From assembly GCA_963816955.1 (NCBI GenBank), contig CAWFME010000004.1, positions 1,078,331 to 1,142,330 of the forward strand: a stretch of 64,000 nt of DNA, in the 5' to 3' direction. Made by a program: the position numbers and the translations under genes. The notes beneath the pieces were generated by a model. It did no database searches and was not told the origin of the DNA. It saw only the letters and a program-made list of their open reading frames with translations. Each line of letters starts with the position of its first letter. Positions within the stretch are counted from its first letter, which is position 1. Shown piece after piece: positions 8,145 through 16,425 of the stretch. The stretch comes from DATFQI01 sp963816955 (GTDB lineage: Bacteria > Actinomycetota > Thermoleophilia > Solirubrobacterales > Solirubrobacteraceae).

Positions 8145-9482
8145 ATGCCATCGGACCGATACCAGCAGCTCACCGCCCTGCCCCCGGGGCGCTTCATCGC
8201 CAAGCGGCTCGGCCTGCCCGAGTCGCGGCCGCTCCGCCGCTACGAGCCCGGCCAACCCGCCCTCGCCGGACCCGCCGTGATCGGCGGTGACGGCCGCATG
8301 GGCGACACCGTCGCCGCAACGCTCGCGGGGCTCGGCGCCGAGATCCGCCAGGTCCTGCCCGACGAGGACGTTCGGTCGGGCGCGCTCGTCTTCGACGCCA
8401 CCGGCATCGAGGACTCCACCGGCCTGAAGGCGATCTACGGGTTCTTCCACTCCTCGATCCGCTCGCTCGGCCCGAGCGGCCGGCTCGTCGTGCTCGGCAC
8501 GCCGCCGGAGCTGTCGGAGAGCCGCGCGCAGGCGGTCGCCCAGCGCGCGCTCGAGGGCTTCGTCCGCTCCGCGGCCAAGGAGCTGCGCCAGGGCGCCACG
8601 GGCCAGCTCGTGTACGTCGCGCCGGGCGCGGAGGCCAACGCGGAGTCGACGCTGCGCTTCCTGCTCAGCGCCCGCTCGGCCTACGTCTCCGGCCAGGTGA
8701 TCCGGATCGGCGCGGGCGGGAAGACCGACCCGCGGGACTGGGAGCAGCCGCTGGCCGGCCGCGTCGCGGTCGTCACGGGCGCCTCGCGCGGCATCGGCGC
8801 CGCGATCGCCCGCACGCTGGCGCGCGACGGCGCCACGATCGTGGGCGTCGACGTGCCCGCCCAGGGCGACGACCTCGCCGACGTCGTCAACGAGGTCGGC
8901 GGCTCCTCGCTGCTGCTCGACATCACCGACGAGGACGCGCCCGCGCGGCTCGCCGAGCACCTGAAGGAGCGCCACGGCGGCGCGGACGCGGTCGTCCACA
9001 ACGCCGGCGTCACGCGCGACCGCACGGTCGCGCGCATGAGCGAGGAGGAGTGGGACCTCGTGCTGGCGATCAACCTGACCGCGCAGGAGCGCCTCAACGA
9101 CGCGCTGCTCGAGGGCGGGGTGCTGCGCAAGGGCGGCCGGATCGTGACCGTCTCCTCGATCGGCGGCATCGCCGGCAACCGCGGTCAGACCAACTACGGC
9201 GCGTCCAAGGCGGGCGTGATCGGGATCGTCGAGTCGCTCGCGCCCGTGCTGGCCGAGCAGGGGCAGACGATCAACGCGGTCGCGCCCGGCTTCATCGAGA
9301 CCCAGATGACCGCCGCGATGCCGCTCGGCACGCGCGAGGCGGGCCGGCGGATGAACTCCGTCGCCCAGGGCGGCCTGCCCGTCGACGTGGCCGAGACGAT
9401 CGCGTGGCTGGCGAGCCCGGCCTCGGGCGGCGTCAACGGCAACGTCGTGCGGGTCTGCGGCCAGAGCCTGATCGGCGCATGA
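8145..9482 (+). CDS. fabG4: high-molecular-weight 3-oxoacyl reductase, FabG4-like
   Basis: 445 residues with two Rossmann-like parts. The N-terminal part (about 1-195) is a degenerate nucleotide-fold domain (AVIGGDGRMGDTVAATL). The C-terminal part is a classical short-chain reductase with TGASRGIG at about 211-218, HNAG, SSIGG and YGASK. This two-domain layout is that of HMwFabG/FabG4 rather than ordinary 25-kDa FabG. It would reduce 3-ketoacyl-CoA or -ACP with NAD(P)H. ATG 8145 is preceded by GAGG; the leader begins in the operator region. The stop overlaps the next start as ATGA. Confidence 0.9.
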   Translation: MPSDRYQQLTALPPGRFIAKRLGLPESRPLRRYEPGQPALAGPAVIGGDGRMGDTVAATLAGLGAEIRQVLPDEDVRSGALVFDATGIEDSTGLKAIYGFFHSSIRSLGPSGRLVVLGTPPELSESRAQAVAQRALEGFVRSAAKELRQGATGQLVYVAPGAEANAESTLRFLLSARSAYVSGQVIRIGAGGKTDPRDWEQPLAGRVAVVTGASRGIGAAIARTLARDGATIVGVDVPAQGDDLADVVNEVGGSSLLLDITDEDAPARLAEHLKERHGGADAVVHNAGVTRDRTVARMSEEEWDLVLAINLTAQERLNDALLEGGVLRKGGRIVTVSSIGGIAGNRGQTNYGASKAGVIGIVESLAPVLAEQGQTINAVAPGFIETQMTAAMPLGTREAGRRMNSVAQGGLPVDVAETIAWLASPASGGVNGNVVRVCGQSLIGA

Positions 9483-10391
9483 CGGAAGTCCGCGAGCTGT
9501 CCTCGCCGCCGAGCCTGACCGCGCTGTACCCGCGGGCGGTCGGCGTGCCGCTGCTGCGGAAGGTATTGGGTCCCCGCCCGCCCCTCGGCGCGGGCCGCGA
9601 GCTGCCCGATACGCAGCTCGAGGTCCGCGACGTCGAGACGGATCCCCGGCGCCTCGCCGCGTACAACGATGTCTGCGGGTTCGGGCAAGCGGACGTGCTG
9701 CCGCCGACCTACCCGCACATCGTCGCGTTCCCGCTGGCGGTCCGGATCATGGCCGAGCGCGCGTTCCCGTTCCCGCTGCTCGGCCTCGTGCACATCGGCA
9801 ACGAGATCGTCCAGCACCGGCCGATCGGCGCCGATGAGGCGCTGACCGTGCGCGTGCGCGCGCAGGACCTCGAGCCGCACGACCGCGGCACGCAATTCGC
9901 GATGGCCGCCGAGGCGCGCGCGGGGGAGGAGCTCGTGTGGAGCTCGCGCAACGTCTACCTGCGCCGGCACGGCAAGCCGGACGGCGACCGCGGCGACCGC
10001 GCGCGGCGACCGCGGCGGCAACGCCGGCCGCTCGGGCGGCGAGCGCGAGCCGGCGGCGCCCGCGCGCGACCACTGGCGCGTGCCCGGCGACATCGGCCGC
10101 CGCTACGGCGCGGTCTCGGGCGACCGCAACCCGATCCACCTCCACGGCTGGAGCGCGAAGCTGTTCGGCATGCCGCGGCCGATCGCCCACGGCATGTGGC
10201 TAAAGGCGCGCTGCCTGGCCGAGCTCGAGCCGACGCTGCCCGATGCGTTCACCGTCGACGTGCGCTTCAAGCTGCCGCTGTTCCTGCCCGCGCAGGTGGC
10301 ATTCGGCATGCGCGAGGCCGGGGGCTTTGAGGTCCGCGACGCGAGCAGCGGCAAGCCGCACCTGAGCGGGGCGCTGACCGGGCGCGCATGA
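9479..10391 (+). pseudogene. MaoC-family hydratase (HtdX-like), one apparent frameshift
   Basis: The N-terminal half, from MTEVRELSSPPSLTALYPRA, is a MaoC hotdog half. The C-terminal half carries the hydratase-2 signature in another frame: GDIGRRYGAVSGDRNPIHLH and AKLFGMPRPIAHGMW. The switch lies near 9990-10010 in a GGCGACCGC repeat and needs a single-base indel. Either a copy-number sequencing error in the repeat or a real mutation fits. An intact product of about 300 residues would hydrate trans-2-enoyl-CoA. Mycobacterial loci place HtdX next to FabG4 in the same way. It is coupled by ATGA overlaps to both neighbours. Confidence 0.75.
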
Positions 10392-10747
10392 GCCAGGGCG
10401 CGGACGTGCGGCTGACGATCGGCGAGCTCGCCGAGGCAGCGGGCATGACCGTCCGCAACGTCCGCAACCACCAGGCGCGCGGGCTGATCGCGCCGCCGTC
10501 GCTCGTCGCGCGCACGGGCTACTACGGGACGGAGCACCTCGAGCGGCTCAAGCTCATCCGCGCGATGCAGGCCGAGGGCTTCAACCTCGAGGCGATCGGC
10601 TGTCTGCTCGGCGGCGCGCCGGACGCGCCGCCCGTGCCGCCGGAGGACCTGGCGCGGCGCTGGGGCGTCTCCGAGGCGGCCGCGCGGCACGCGGCGCTGG
10701 CGATGCGCGAGGTGGCGGCGCTGTTCGACCGGGCGCTGACGCGGTGA
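10388..10747 (+). CDS. MerR-family transcriptional regulator
   Basis: 119 residues with an N-terminal winged helix-turn-helix: RLTIGELAEAAGMTVRNVRN, then HQARGLIAPPS and GYYGTEHLERLKLIRAMQAEGFNLEAIGCLLGG. This is the MerR HTH plus dimer helix. The short C-terminus has no Cys cluster, so a metal sensor is unlikely; it may bind an acyl-CoA-related ligand or act by redox-independent means. It is the fourth cistron of the fabG4 unit (ATGA with MaoC, GTGA with the next gene) and probably regulates its own operon. Confidence 0.85.
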   Translation: MSQGADVRLTIGELAEAAGMTVRNVRNHQARGLIAPPSLVARTGYYGTEHLERLKLIRAMQAEGFNLEAIGCLLGGAPDAPPVPPEDLARRWGVSEAAARHAALAMREVAALFDRALTR

Positions 10748-11079
10748 CGCTGCCCGACCCGCACGCGCAGCTGCGCACGCTGCGCGAGTCGCTCGCGCTG
10801 GCCGCCCGGCCCGCCGAGGAGCAGGTCGCCGCGCTGCCCGGCGACGCCGCAGGCCAGCTGCGCCGCATCCACGAGGACATTGCGCACCTGGCGCCCGGCC
10901 TGCTTGCCGCCGGCGTGCTCGATGGCGAGGCCTTCCGCCGCCTGTCCGCGTTCGATCGCCACCACGAGGAGATGAGCGAGGAAGAAGGGCTCTGGAGCGA
11001 GGAGGCCCTGCGCGGCGACGCCCGCTGGGAGGAGAGCCGCTCGCTCGCGGCCGCCGCCCTGGCGGCGATCGCTCAGTAG
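10744..11079 (+). CDS. hypothetical protein, last gene of the fabG4 operon
   Basis: 111 residues from GTG 10744 (GTGA overlap with the MerR stop). It is acidic, Ala/Leu/Glu-rich and predicted helical, with a central HHEEMSEEEGLWSEEALRG stretch. No signal peptide or known domain was recognised. Translational coupling to the MerR gene suggests a partner or ligand-sensing accessory of the regulator. Its last 7 bp overlap the convergent gene at 11073. Confidence 0.6.
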   Translation: MTLPDPHAQLRTLRESLALAARPAEEQVAALPGDAAGQLRRIHEDIAHLAPGLLAAGVLDGEAFRRLSAFDRHHEEMSEEEGLWSEEALRGDARWEESRSLAAAALAAIAQ

Positions 11080-11729
11080 GGCCCGCGCTTCCAGCCGCCG
11101 AGCAGCTTGCGCCGCTCCGCGCGCTGTCCGCGCTGCAGATCGAGCACCTCGAGCAGCGACTGGTCTCGATCGAGCGCATGGAAGAGGTGATAGGGCTTCG
11201 GGTCGTCGGAGGGGACGGTCCCGCACAGCAGCTGCCAGTCCGCACGCTCGTCGTCGTCGCGCGCGACGATCCTCACGGGCTCGCGGCCGTCCGCGACCGG
11301 GGCGGTGGCGATCGCCATGGTGTGGTGGAGCCAGTGCAGCATCCACTGGGCCCGGCGGTCCTGCAGCATCGCCTCGTCGGCCACCCACCAGACGTAGTCG
11401 AGCGTGTCGTGGGCGAGCGCCTCCTCGCGCGTGAGGTCCGGGCCACCCTCCGGCACGTCCTCGAACGGCTCGTCCACCAGGCTGAACGCGTGGCCGTCCT
11501 CGGACATGCGGACCTCTGCGTGGAAGGAGCCGCCGCCCTCGTTGCCCGCGCCGATCCCGATCGTGATCCGCCCGGCCAGATCGTCGTGGCCCGAGGTCCA
11601 GCCGAGCGCGTAGGAGGCGAGCTCGCCGCGGTGGGACACGCTCTCGCCGAAGGCGCGGCGCTCCGTCCCGCCGCAGTGCGGGCACTCGCGCTCGATCAGC
11701 CGGCCCTCGGTGATCCGCATCCCGCCCAC
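11073..11729 (-). CDS. hypothetical protein with N-terminal Cys pair
   Basis: 218 residues. The N-terminus MRITEGRLIERECPHCGGTERR has a CPHC knuckle, but no second Cys pair follows closely, so zinc binding is only possible. The middle carries GESVSHRGELASYALGWTSG and a DYVWWVADE segment; the C-terminus is basic (GQRAERRKLLGGWKRGPY). No enzyme motif was recognised. GTG 11729 is preferred over ATG 11720 because TACGCT lies 6 nt before it. The 3' end overlaps the rightward gene by 7 bp. Confidence 0.65.
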   Translation of the reverse strand: MGGMRITEGRLIERECPHCGGTERRAFGESVSHRGELASYALGWTSGHDDLAGRITIGIGAGNEGGGSFHAEVRMSEDGHAFSLVDEPFEDVPEGGPDLTREEALAHDTLDYVWWVADEAMLQDRRAQWMLHWLHHTMAIATAPVADGREPVRIVARDDDERADWQLLCGTVPSDDPKPYHLFHALDRDQSLLEVLDLQRGQRAERRKLLGGWKRGPY

Positions 11730-11735
11730 AGCGGG

Positions 11736-11741
11736 AGCGTA
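11736..11741 (-). promoter_or_regulatory. -10 hexamer for Cys-pair protein
   Basis: TACGCT on the minus strand with a 6-nt gap to GTG 11729. Confidence 0.4.
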
Positions 11742-11745
11742 CGCA

Positions 11746-12345
11746 TCAGCGGGCGAGCACCGCGCGGATCAGCTCGGTCGCCGCGTCGGCGAGCTCGCCC
11801 ATCCGCTCGGCGTGGCCGGCCTCGACGGCCTCCAGCATCAGCTCGTCCAGCCCGCCGACCACGGCCGTCGCGAGCGCGGGGGTGAGGGCGCGGATGCCGT
11901 CCTCCTCGGCCTCGGCGGCGAGCGAGAACGCCCGCAGCTGCTCGGCGTAGCGGCGCTGGACCTCCCGGCGCAGCACCCGCGCGCGCGGCCCGGCCGCGTG
12001 GATCTCCAGCACCGCCGCGCGCATCAGCTCGGGCTCGCCGGCGACGCGCTCGAAGTAGGCGCGCGCGGCCGCCCCGATCCGCTCCTGCCACGGGCCGCGC
12101 GCGGTGGCGACCGCGTTGGAGATCAGCTCGAGCAGCTCCTCCGTCGTCTCGGCGTAGAGCGCGAGGAAGCACGCCTCCTTGTCGGCGAAGTGCTCGTAGA
12201 ACGTGCGCTTGGACACGCGCGCTACGCGTACGACGTCCGCGATCGTGACCGCCCCGTAGCCCTTCTCGGCGATCGCCGTCGCGAGTCCCTCCGTCAGCCG
12301 CGCGCGGTGCCCCGCGGCGGCCGGCCTGGTCGTCGTCGTGGCCAT
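11746..12345 (-). CDS. TetR-family transcriptional regulator
   Basis: 199 residues. The N-terminal HTH runs from LTEGLATAIAEKGYGAVTIA through RVSKRTFYEHFADKEACFLA, the classical TetR recognition region. The rest is an all-helical ligand-binding domain (AARAYFERVAGEPELMRAAV, VVGGLDELMLEAVEAG). The ATG overlaps the SDR stop by one base (TGATG), so both come from the promoter at 13257-13285. Placement beside the SDR and acyl-CoA dehydrogenases suggests it controls acyl-CoA metabolism through the GGTAC sites, including its own promoter; this is inference. Confidence 0.9.
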   Translation of the reverse strand: MATTTTRPAAAGHRARLTEGLATAIAEKGYGAVTIADVVRVARVSKRTFYEHFADKEACFLALYAETTEELLELISNAVATARGPWQERIGAAARAYFERVAGEPELMRAAVLEIHAAGPRARVLRREVQRRYAEQLRAFSLAAEAEEDGIRALTPALATAVVGGLDELMLEAVEAGHAERMGELADAATELIRAVLAR

Positions 12346-13250
12346 CAAGCGGTCTGCTTGTCCTGCTCCTCGACCGGGGCGGCGACGGGCATCGCCACGC
12401 TCGTCGTCCCGTAGTAGCGGCCGAGCGCCTGCACCTCGGCCTCCATCTGCGGCACCATCCTCGCCACCTCGCGCCTCATCGCCCAGTAGCCGACGGAGCC
12501 GGTGGTGAGCGTGCGCAGCGCCTGGATCAGGGCGATCGCCTTGGGCACGTAGACGCGCCGGCGGCGGCGCTCCATGCCATGGACGATCGCGTCCGCGCAT
12601 TCCTCGACCGAGGTCGTGGCGTTCATCGGCCAGGGGAACTTGTCGAAGGCCTCGTCGAAGCTCTTGAGGTCCTTGCGCTGATCGCGCACCAGGTCGGTGT
12701 CGATCCAGCCGGGGTGCACGGAGCCGACCTTGACGCCCTTGTGGGCGACCTCGAGCCGCAGGCAGTTGGCGAACTGCTCGACCGCGGCCTTGGAGGCGGC
12801 GTATGCGGCCAGCCCGGGCGCCATCGTGAAGGCGGCCGTGGAGGAGATGATCATCACGTAGCCGCGGCGCTCGGTGACGTACGGGAGCGCGGCGCAGACG
12901 GTGCGCACGACGCCGTTGACGTTGATCTCGATCGTGCGCAGCAGCACCTCGGGCGGGCTGATCGCGACCGTGCCGCTGTTGCCGACCCCGGCGTTGGCGA
13001 GCACCACGTCGATCCCGCCGAACGCGGCCACGGTGCCCGCGACGGCGCCGTCGAGCTGCTCCTGGCTGGTGACGTCGGCCTCGAACCACACGGCGCGCTC
13101 GCCCAGCTCGTCGGCGAGCGCCCGCAGGCGGTCCGGCTCCAGGCCCACGAGCGAGACGCGGGCGCCCTTGGCGACCGCCCGGCGGGCGGTCTCGGCGCCG
13201 ATGCCGCGGGCGGCGCCGGTGATCAGCACGACCTTGTTCTGGAGTCCCAT
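12345..13250 (-). CDS. short-chain dehydrogenase/reductase
   Basis: 301 residues of classical SDR type: cofactor motif TGAARGIG at residues 11-18, ANAGVG, the catalytic Ser in IISSTAAF and YAASK. The extra C-terminal part (from about residue 200), with IQALRTLTTGSVGYW, suggests peripheral membrane contact. It probably oxidises or reduces a hydrophobic alcohol/ketone; the substrate is unknown. ATG 13250 follows TACGGT by 6 nt. It forms an operon with the TetR gene. Confidence 0.88.
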   Translation of the reverse strand: MGLQNKVVLITGAARGIGAETARRAVAKGARVSLVGLEPDRLRALADELGERAVWFEADVTSQEQLDGAVAGTVAAFGGIDVVLANAGVGNSGTVAISPPEVLLRTIEINVNGVVRTVCAALPYVTERRGYVMIISSTAAFTMAPGLAAYAASKAAVEQFANCLRLEVAHKGVKVGSVHPGWIDTDLVRDQRKDLKSFDEAFDKFPWPMNATTSVEECADAIVHGMERRRRRVYVPKAIALIQALRTLTTGSVGYWAMRREVARMVPQMEAEVQALGRYYGTTSVAMPVAAPVEEQDKQTA

Positions 13251-13256
13251 GCAGGG

Positions 13257-13285
13257 ACCGTACCCGCTTGGTACCCCTTCGTACC
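13257..13285. promoter_or_regulatory. SDR-TetR promoter with three clustered GTAC sites
   Basis: GTAC cores at 13260-13263, 13271-13274 and 13281-13284 are spaced 11 and 10 bp, one helical turn each; the middle one is the palindrome GGTACC. The minus-strand -10 TACGGT (13257-13262) overlaps the first site. GTAC is AT-containing and should be rare in this GC-rich DNA. The TetR gene in the operon is the likeliest binder. Confidence 0.5.
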
Positions 13286-13287
13286 GT

Positions 13288-13551
13288 TCAGCGCGTGAGG
13301 CGGCGGGCGGTGGCCGCCGCGCTGGCCGCCCGGCCGGCGAGGCGGCCGAGCTGGCGCGCCTCCGCCTTGCTGAGCCGGTTCGGCCGGCCGCGCGACTTCA
13401 CCAGCAGCTTGCGGACCTGCTCGCGCTCGTCCGGCGTGAGCGCGCTCCACCCGGCCTGCAGCCAGAGGAAGACGATCGACGAGCGGCGGCGCAGCTCGGC
13501 CCAGGGGATCTCCTCGGGCTTCGGGAGCGGTCTGCGGCGCAGCGCGGGCAC
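13288..13551 (-). CDS. small basic hypothetical protein
   Basis: 87 residues, Arg-rich, with WAELRRRSSIVFLWLQAGWS in the middle and KSRGRPNRLSKAEARQLGRL near the C-terminus. There is no signal peptide and no domain recognised; the basic tail could contact nucleic acid. GTG 13551 is supported by TAGCCT ending 7 nt upstream. It lies 37 bp upstream of the SDR but the SDR has its own promoter. Confidence 0.6.
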   Translation of the reverse strand: MPALRRRPLPKPEEIPWAELRRRSSIVFLWLQAGWSALTPDEREQVRKLLVKSRGRPNRLSKAEARQLGRLAGRAASAAATARRLTR

Positions 13552-13558
13552 CCTCGGC

Positions 13559-13564
13559 AGGCTA
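13559..13564 (-). promoter_or_regulatory. -10 hexamer for small basic protein
   Basis: TAGCCT on the minus strand with a 7-nt gap to GTG 13551. Confidence 0.45.
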
Positions 13565-13576
13565 CCCGCGGGCGCC

Positions 13577-14404
13577 TCAGCACTGATCCCTCATGTTGGG
13601 GTTGATCTCGAAGCGGATCCCCTGCGTGCCCACGTACACCGCGTTCGGATCGGCGGGGCCGGCGATCAGCAATTCGCGCGACGACTGGCCGTTGACGACC
13701 GTGTTGATCACGACCGCCACGCCGCCGCCGCGCTCGGGGAACGTGTAGCCCTCCGCGAACGACCACGTGCCCTCGCGCCGGGCGGCGGAGTCGCAGATCT
13801 CGCCCGAGACGCTGTTCCAGTCGGCCTGCTGGTAGCGGAACACGCCGTTGGCGTAGAGGAAGATCCGGTAGTAGGTCTGCGTCACGCTCCCCGCCGTCAT
13901 CCGCTCGAGCAGCAGGTCGCCGGAGCCGAGCGCCGCCCGGGCGGCCGCGTCGTCGCGCGTGAGCGTCACGCCGGGCGCGGCGGGCGGGGCGGGCGCGCCG
14001 CCGCCGCCGGGGGCAGGCGTCGAGCCGCCGGGCGCGGGCGCCGCGGGCGCGGCAGGGGTCGAGCGCGTCTGCTTGACCGTCCCGGACGCCGTCCTGACGG
14101 AGATCTTCACCTTGGTCGCGTAGAGCCCGGCGAGCTGGGCCGCGCTCAGCGCGCCCGAGCGCCACGTGCTCTTGCGCGCGGACTTGGCGCCCTGCTTGAG
14201 CTTGTACGTCGCCGCGCCCGCGGCGACCTTGACCGCGCGCGGCCGGGTCCGGGCGGTGAACTTCTTGCCCGATGTCACCGTGACGACCAGCCGGCTGCCC
14301 GCGAACGAGGGCTTGGTCTTGAGGCTGGGCGCCGCCGTCGCGGCGCCGGGGAGTGCGAGCGCGCCAACCGCGGCGAGGGCGGCGAGCATGACGTACCGGT
14401 TCAT
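13577..14404 (-). CDS. secreted hypothetical protein with Pro/Gly linker
   Basis: 275 residues with a signal peptide (MNRYVMLAALAAVGALALPG). A basic N-terminal beta-rich part (about 25-115) is followed by an Ala/Pro/Gly linker (about 116-145). The C-terminal part, with TYYRIFLYANGVFRYQQADW and EGTWSFAEGYTF, looks like a lipocalin- or META-like readout of the form 'effect on a substrate line'. No catalytic motif is visible. It is probably exported; function unknown. ATG 14404 has TAGCGT 6 nt upstream. Confidence 0.7.
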   Translation of the reverse strand: MNRYVMLAALAAVGALALPGAATAAPSLKTKPSFAGSRLVVTVTSGKKFTARTRPRAVKVAAGAATYKLKQGAKSARKSTWRSGALSAAQLAGLYATKVKISVRTASGTVKQTRSTPAAPAAPAPGGSTPAPGGGGAPAPPAAPGVTLTRDDAAARAALGSGDLLLERMTAGSVTQTYYRIFLYANGVFRYQQADWNSVSGEICDSAARREGTWSFAEGYTFPERGGGVAVVINTVVNGQSSRELLIAGPADPNAVYVGTQGIRFEINPNMRDQC

Positions 14405-14410
14405 GGAGCG

Positions 14411-14416
14411 ACGCTA
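14411..14416 (-). promoter_or_regulatory. -10 hexamer for secreted hypothetical protein
   Basis: TAGCGT on the minus strand, 6 nt from ATG 14404. Confidence 0.4.
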
Positions 14417-14443
14417 CAGCGCCGCCCCACGACCGGCAACCCT

Positions 14444-16345
14444 TCAGGTGCTCAGCGCGCGCTCGTCGACCGAGTCGGGCTGGGAGGCGATCATCGGCCC
14501 GTCGCCGGACGGGTCGGCGACGCCCTCCTCGACCCACTCATAGCGGCCCTCGAGGACCGCCTGGGCGCCCGCGTAGTTGGCGTCGTCGTTGTTGGACCAC
14601 AGCTCGTCGAACAGGCGGTCGACGCGCCCGCGGGCCTGCTTGCAGAACAGGTCGGCGAGCTCGTAGGCCTGCTCGGCGAGGTCCGGCCGCTCGCCCTTGA
14701 TCGTGTTCGCGTAGGTCGCCGCCGACGCGATCGCGTACAGCTCGGCGCCGATGTCCACGATCCGCCCGAGGAACGCCTGCTTCTTCTCGAGCTTGGCCTG
14801 CCAGCGGCCCATCGCGTAGAACGTCGTGCGCGCGAGCTTGCGCGAGTGGCGCTCGACGAAGCGCAGGTGCGTGGCCAGCGAGCCGAACTCGTCGTAGGAC
14901 CCGGGCTTGAGGCCCTCGCCGACGGTCAGGCCCGGGAGCCACTTGGCGTAGAACTTGCCCGCCCCGACGGCGGCCTTGGCCTTCGTCGAGAGGTCGCCGT
15001 CGCCCTCGAGGATCTCTCCGGCGACCTGCAGGTGCTGGTCGACCGCCTCGCGGGCGATCAGCAGGTGCATGATCTCCGTGGAGCCCTCGAAGATGCGGTT
15101 GATGCGCATGTCGCGCAGCGCCGCCTCGACGGGCACCGGCTTCTCGCCGCGGTCCTTGAGCGACTGGGCGGTCTCGTAGCCGCGGCCGCCGCGGATCTGC
15201 ATCAGCTCGTCGAGCACGAGCCAGCCGTTCTCCGACGCGTAGAGCTTCGCGATCGCGGCCTCGATGCGGATGTCGTTCTTCTTGTCGTCGGCCAGGCGGG
15301 AGGAGACGTCGAGCATCGCCTCGAGGCCGAACGCGGTCGCCGCGATGTACGCGATCTTCTGCGCGACGGCGTCGTGCTTGCCGACGGGCTGGCCCCACTG
15401 GACGCGCTCCGTCGACCACTCGCGTGCGACCTTCGTCGCCCACTTGGCGTTGCCGACGCAGATCGCCGGCAGCGCGAGGCGGCCGGTGTTGAGCGTGGAG
15501 AGGGCGATCTTGAGGCCCATGCCCTCCTTGCCGATCAGGTTCTCCTCCGGCACGAAGACGTCCTCGAGCACCGTCACGGAGTTCTCGATGCCGCGCAGGC
15601 CCATGAAGGCGTTGCGGCTCTCGACGGTGACGCCGTCGGTCGAGTAGTCCAGGACGAACGCGCTGATGCCGCCGCGGTGGCCGTCGACGCCCTTGGGGAC
15701 CTGGGCCATCACGACGACGATGTCGGCGATCGCGCCGTTGGTCGCCCACAGCTTGCGGCCGTTGAGCAGGTAGCCGCCGTCGGTCGGCGTGGCCGTCGAG
15801 CCGAGCCGCGCCGGGTCGGAGCCGACGTCGGGCTCGGTGAGCAGGAAGGCGGAGATGTGGTCCTTGGCCACCTTCGGCAGCCACTTCTGCTTCTGCTCCT
15901 CGGAGCCGAACAGCATCAGCGGCTCGGCGACGCCGATCGACTGGTGCGCCGAGAGCAGCGTGGCCAGCGAGGAGTGCCAGGTGCCGGCCAGCGCGAGCGC
16001 CTTGTTGTAGTAGACCTGCGAGAGCCCGAGGCCGCCGTACTGCTCGGGCACCTTCATGCCGAGCGCGCCGAGCTTCTTGAGGCCGTCGATCGCGGCCTCG
16101 GGGATCTTGGAGTCGCGCTCGATCTCGAGCGGGTCGACGTGCTCGGTGAGGAACGCGCGCAGCTTGCCGAGGAACGCCTCGCCCTTCTCGACGGCCTGCG
16201 CGTCCAGCTTGGGCTGCGGGTGGATCAGGTCGAGCCGGAAGTTGCCCAGGAACAGCTCCTTGCCGAAGCTCGGGAGCTTCCAGTCCTGCTCGCGCGCCGC
16301 CTCCGCGACCTGCCGTGCCTGCTGCTCGCTGACTTGGGTCGACAA
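14444..16345 (-). CDS. long-form acyl-CoA dehydrogenase
   Basis: 633 residues, longer than the usual 380-400, with a C-terminal helical extension as in long/very-long-chain FadE enzymes. Motifs seen: AFLLTEPDVGSDPARLGS (FAD/substrate loop), KLWATNGAIADI, QWGQPVGKHDAVAQKIA and the FEGSTEIMHLLIAREAV region. Catalyses flavin-dependent acyl-CoA desaturation; electrons would go to ETF. The start is TTG 16345, chosen because GGAGG lies 5 nt upstream, one of the few strong SD sites here. GGTAC sites at 16371-16387 lie in its promoter, pointing to co-regulation with the SDR-TetR operon. Confidence 0.9.
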   Translation of the reverse strand: MSTQVSEQQARQVAEAAREQDWKLPSFGKELFLGNFRLDLIHPQPKLDAQAVEKGEAFLGKLRAFLTEHVDPLEIERDSKIPEAAIDGLKKLGALGMKVPEQYGGLGLSQVYYNKALALAGTWHSSLATLLSAHQSIGVAEPLMLFGSEEQKQKWLPKVAKDHISAFLLTEPDVGSDPARLGSTATPTDGGYLLNGRKLWATNGAIADIVVVMAQVPKGVDGHRGGISAFVLDYSTDGVTVESRNAFMGLRGIENSVTVLEDVFVPEENLIGKEGMGLKIALSTLNTGRLALPAICVGNAKWATKVAREWSTERVQWGQPVGKHDAVAQKIAYIAATAFGLEAMLDVSSRLADDKKNDIRIEAAIAKLYASENGWLVLDELMQIRGGRGYETAQSLKDRGEKPVPVEAALRDMRINRIFEGSTEIMHLLIAREAVDQHLQVAGEILEGDGDLSTKAKAAVGAGKFYAKWLPGLTVGEGLKPGSYDEFGSLATHLRFVERHSRKLARTTFYAMGRWQAKLEKKQAFLGRIVDIGAELYAIASAATYANTIKGERPDLAEQAYELADLFCKQARGRVDRLFDELWSNNDDANYAGAQAVLEGRYEWVEEGVADPSGDGPMIASQPDSVDERALST

Positions 16346-16370
16346 CGTGTCCTCCAGGTTCAAGGGTTCA

Positions 16371-16387
16371 GGTACATCTTGGTACCC
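16371..16387. promoter_or_regulatory. GGTAC/GGTACC pair upstream of long acyl-CoA dehydrogenase
   Basis: GGTACAT at 16371 and GGTACC at 16381, GTAC cores 10 bp apart, 26-42 bp upstream of the TTG start. CTTGGTACCC is shared exactly with the SDR promoter near 13267-13276. A probable site for the same regulator. Confidence 0.45.
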
Positions 16388-16425
16388 GGGTTCGCGGGAG
16401 GTGAGGCGTGTAGCCTCGACGCGCC

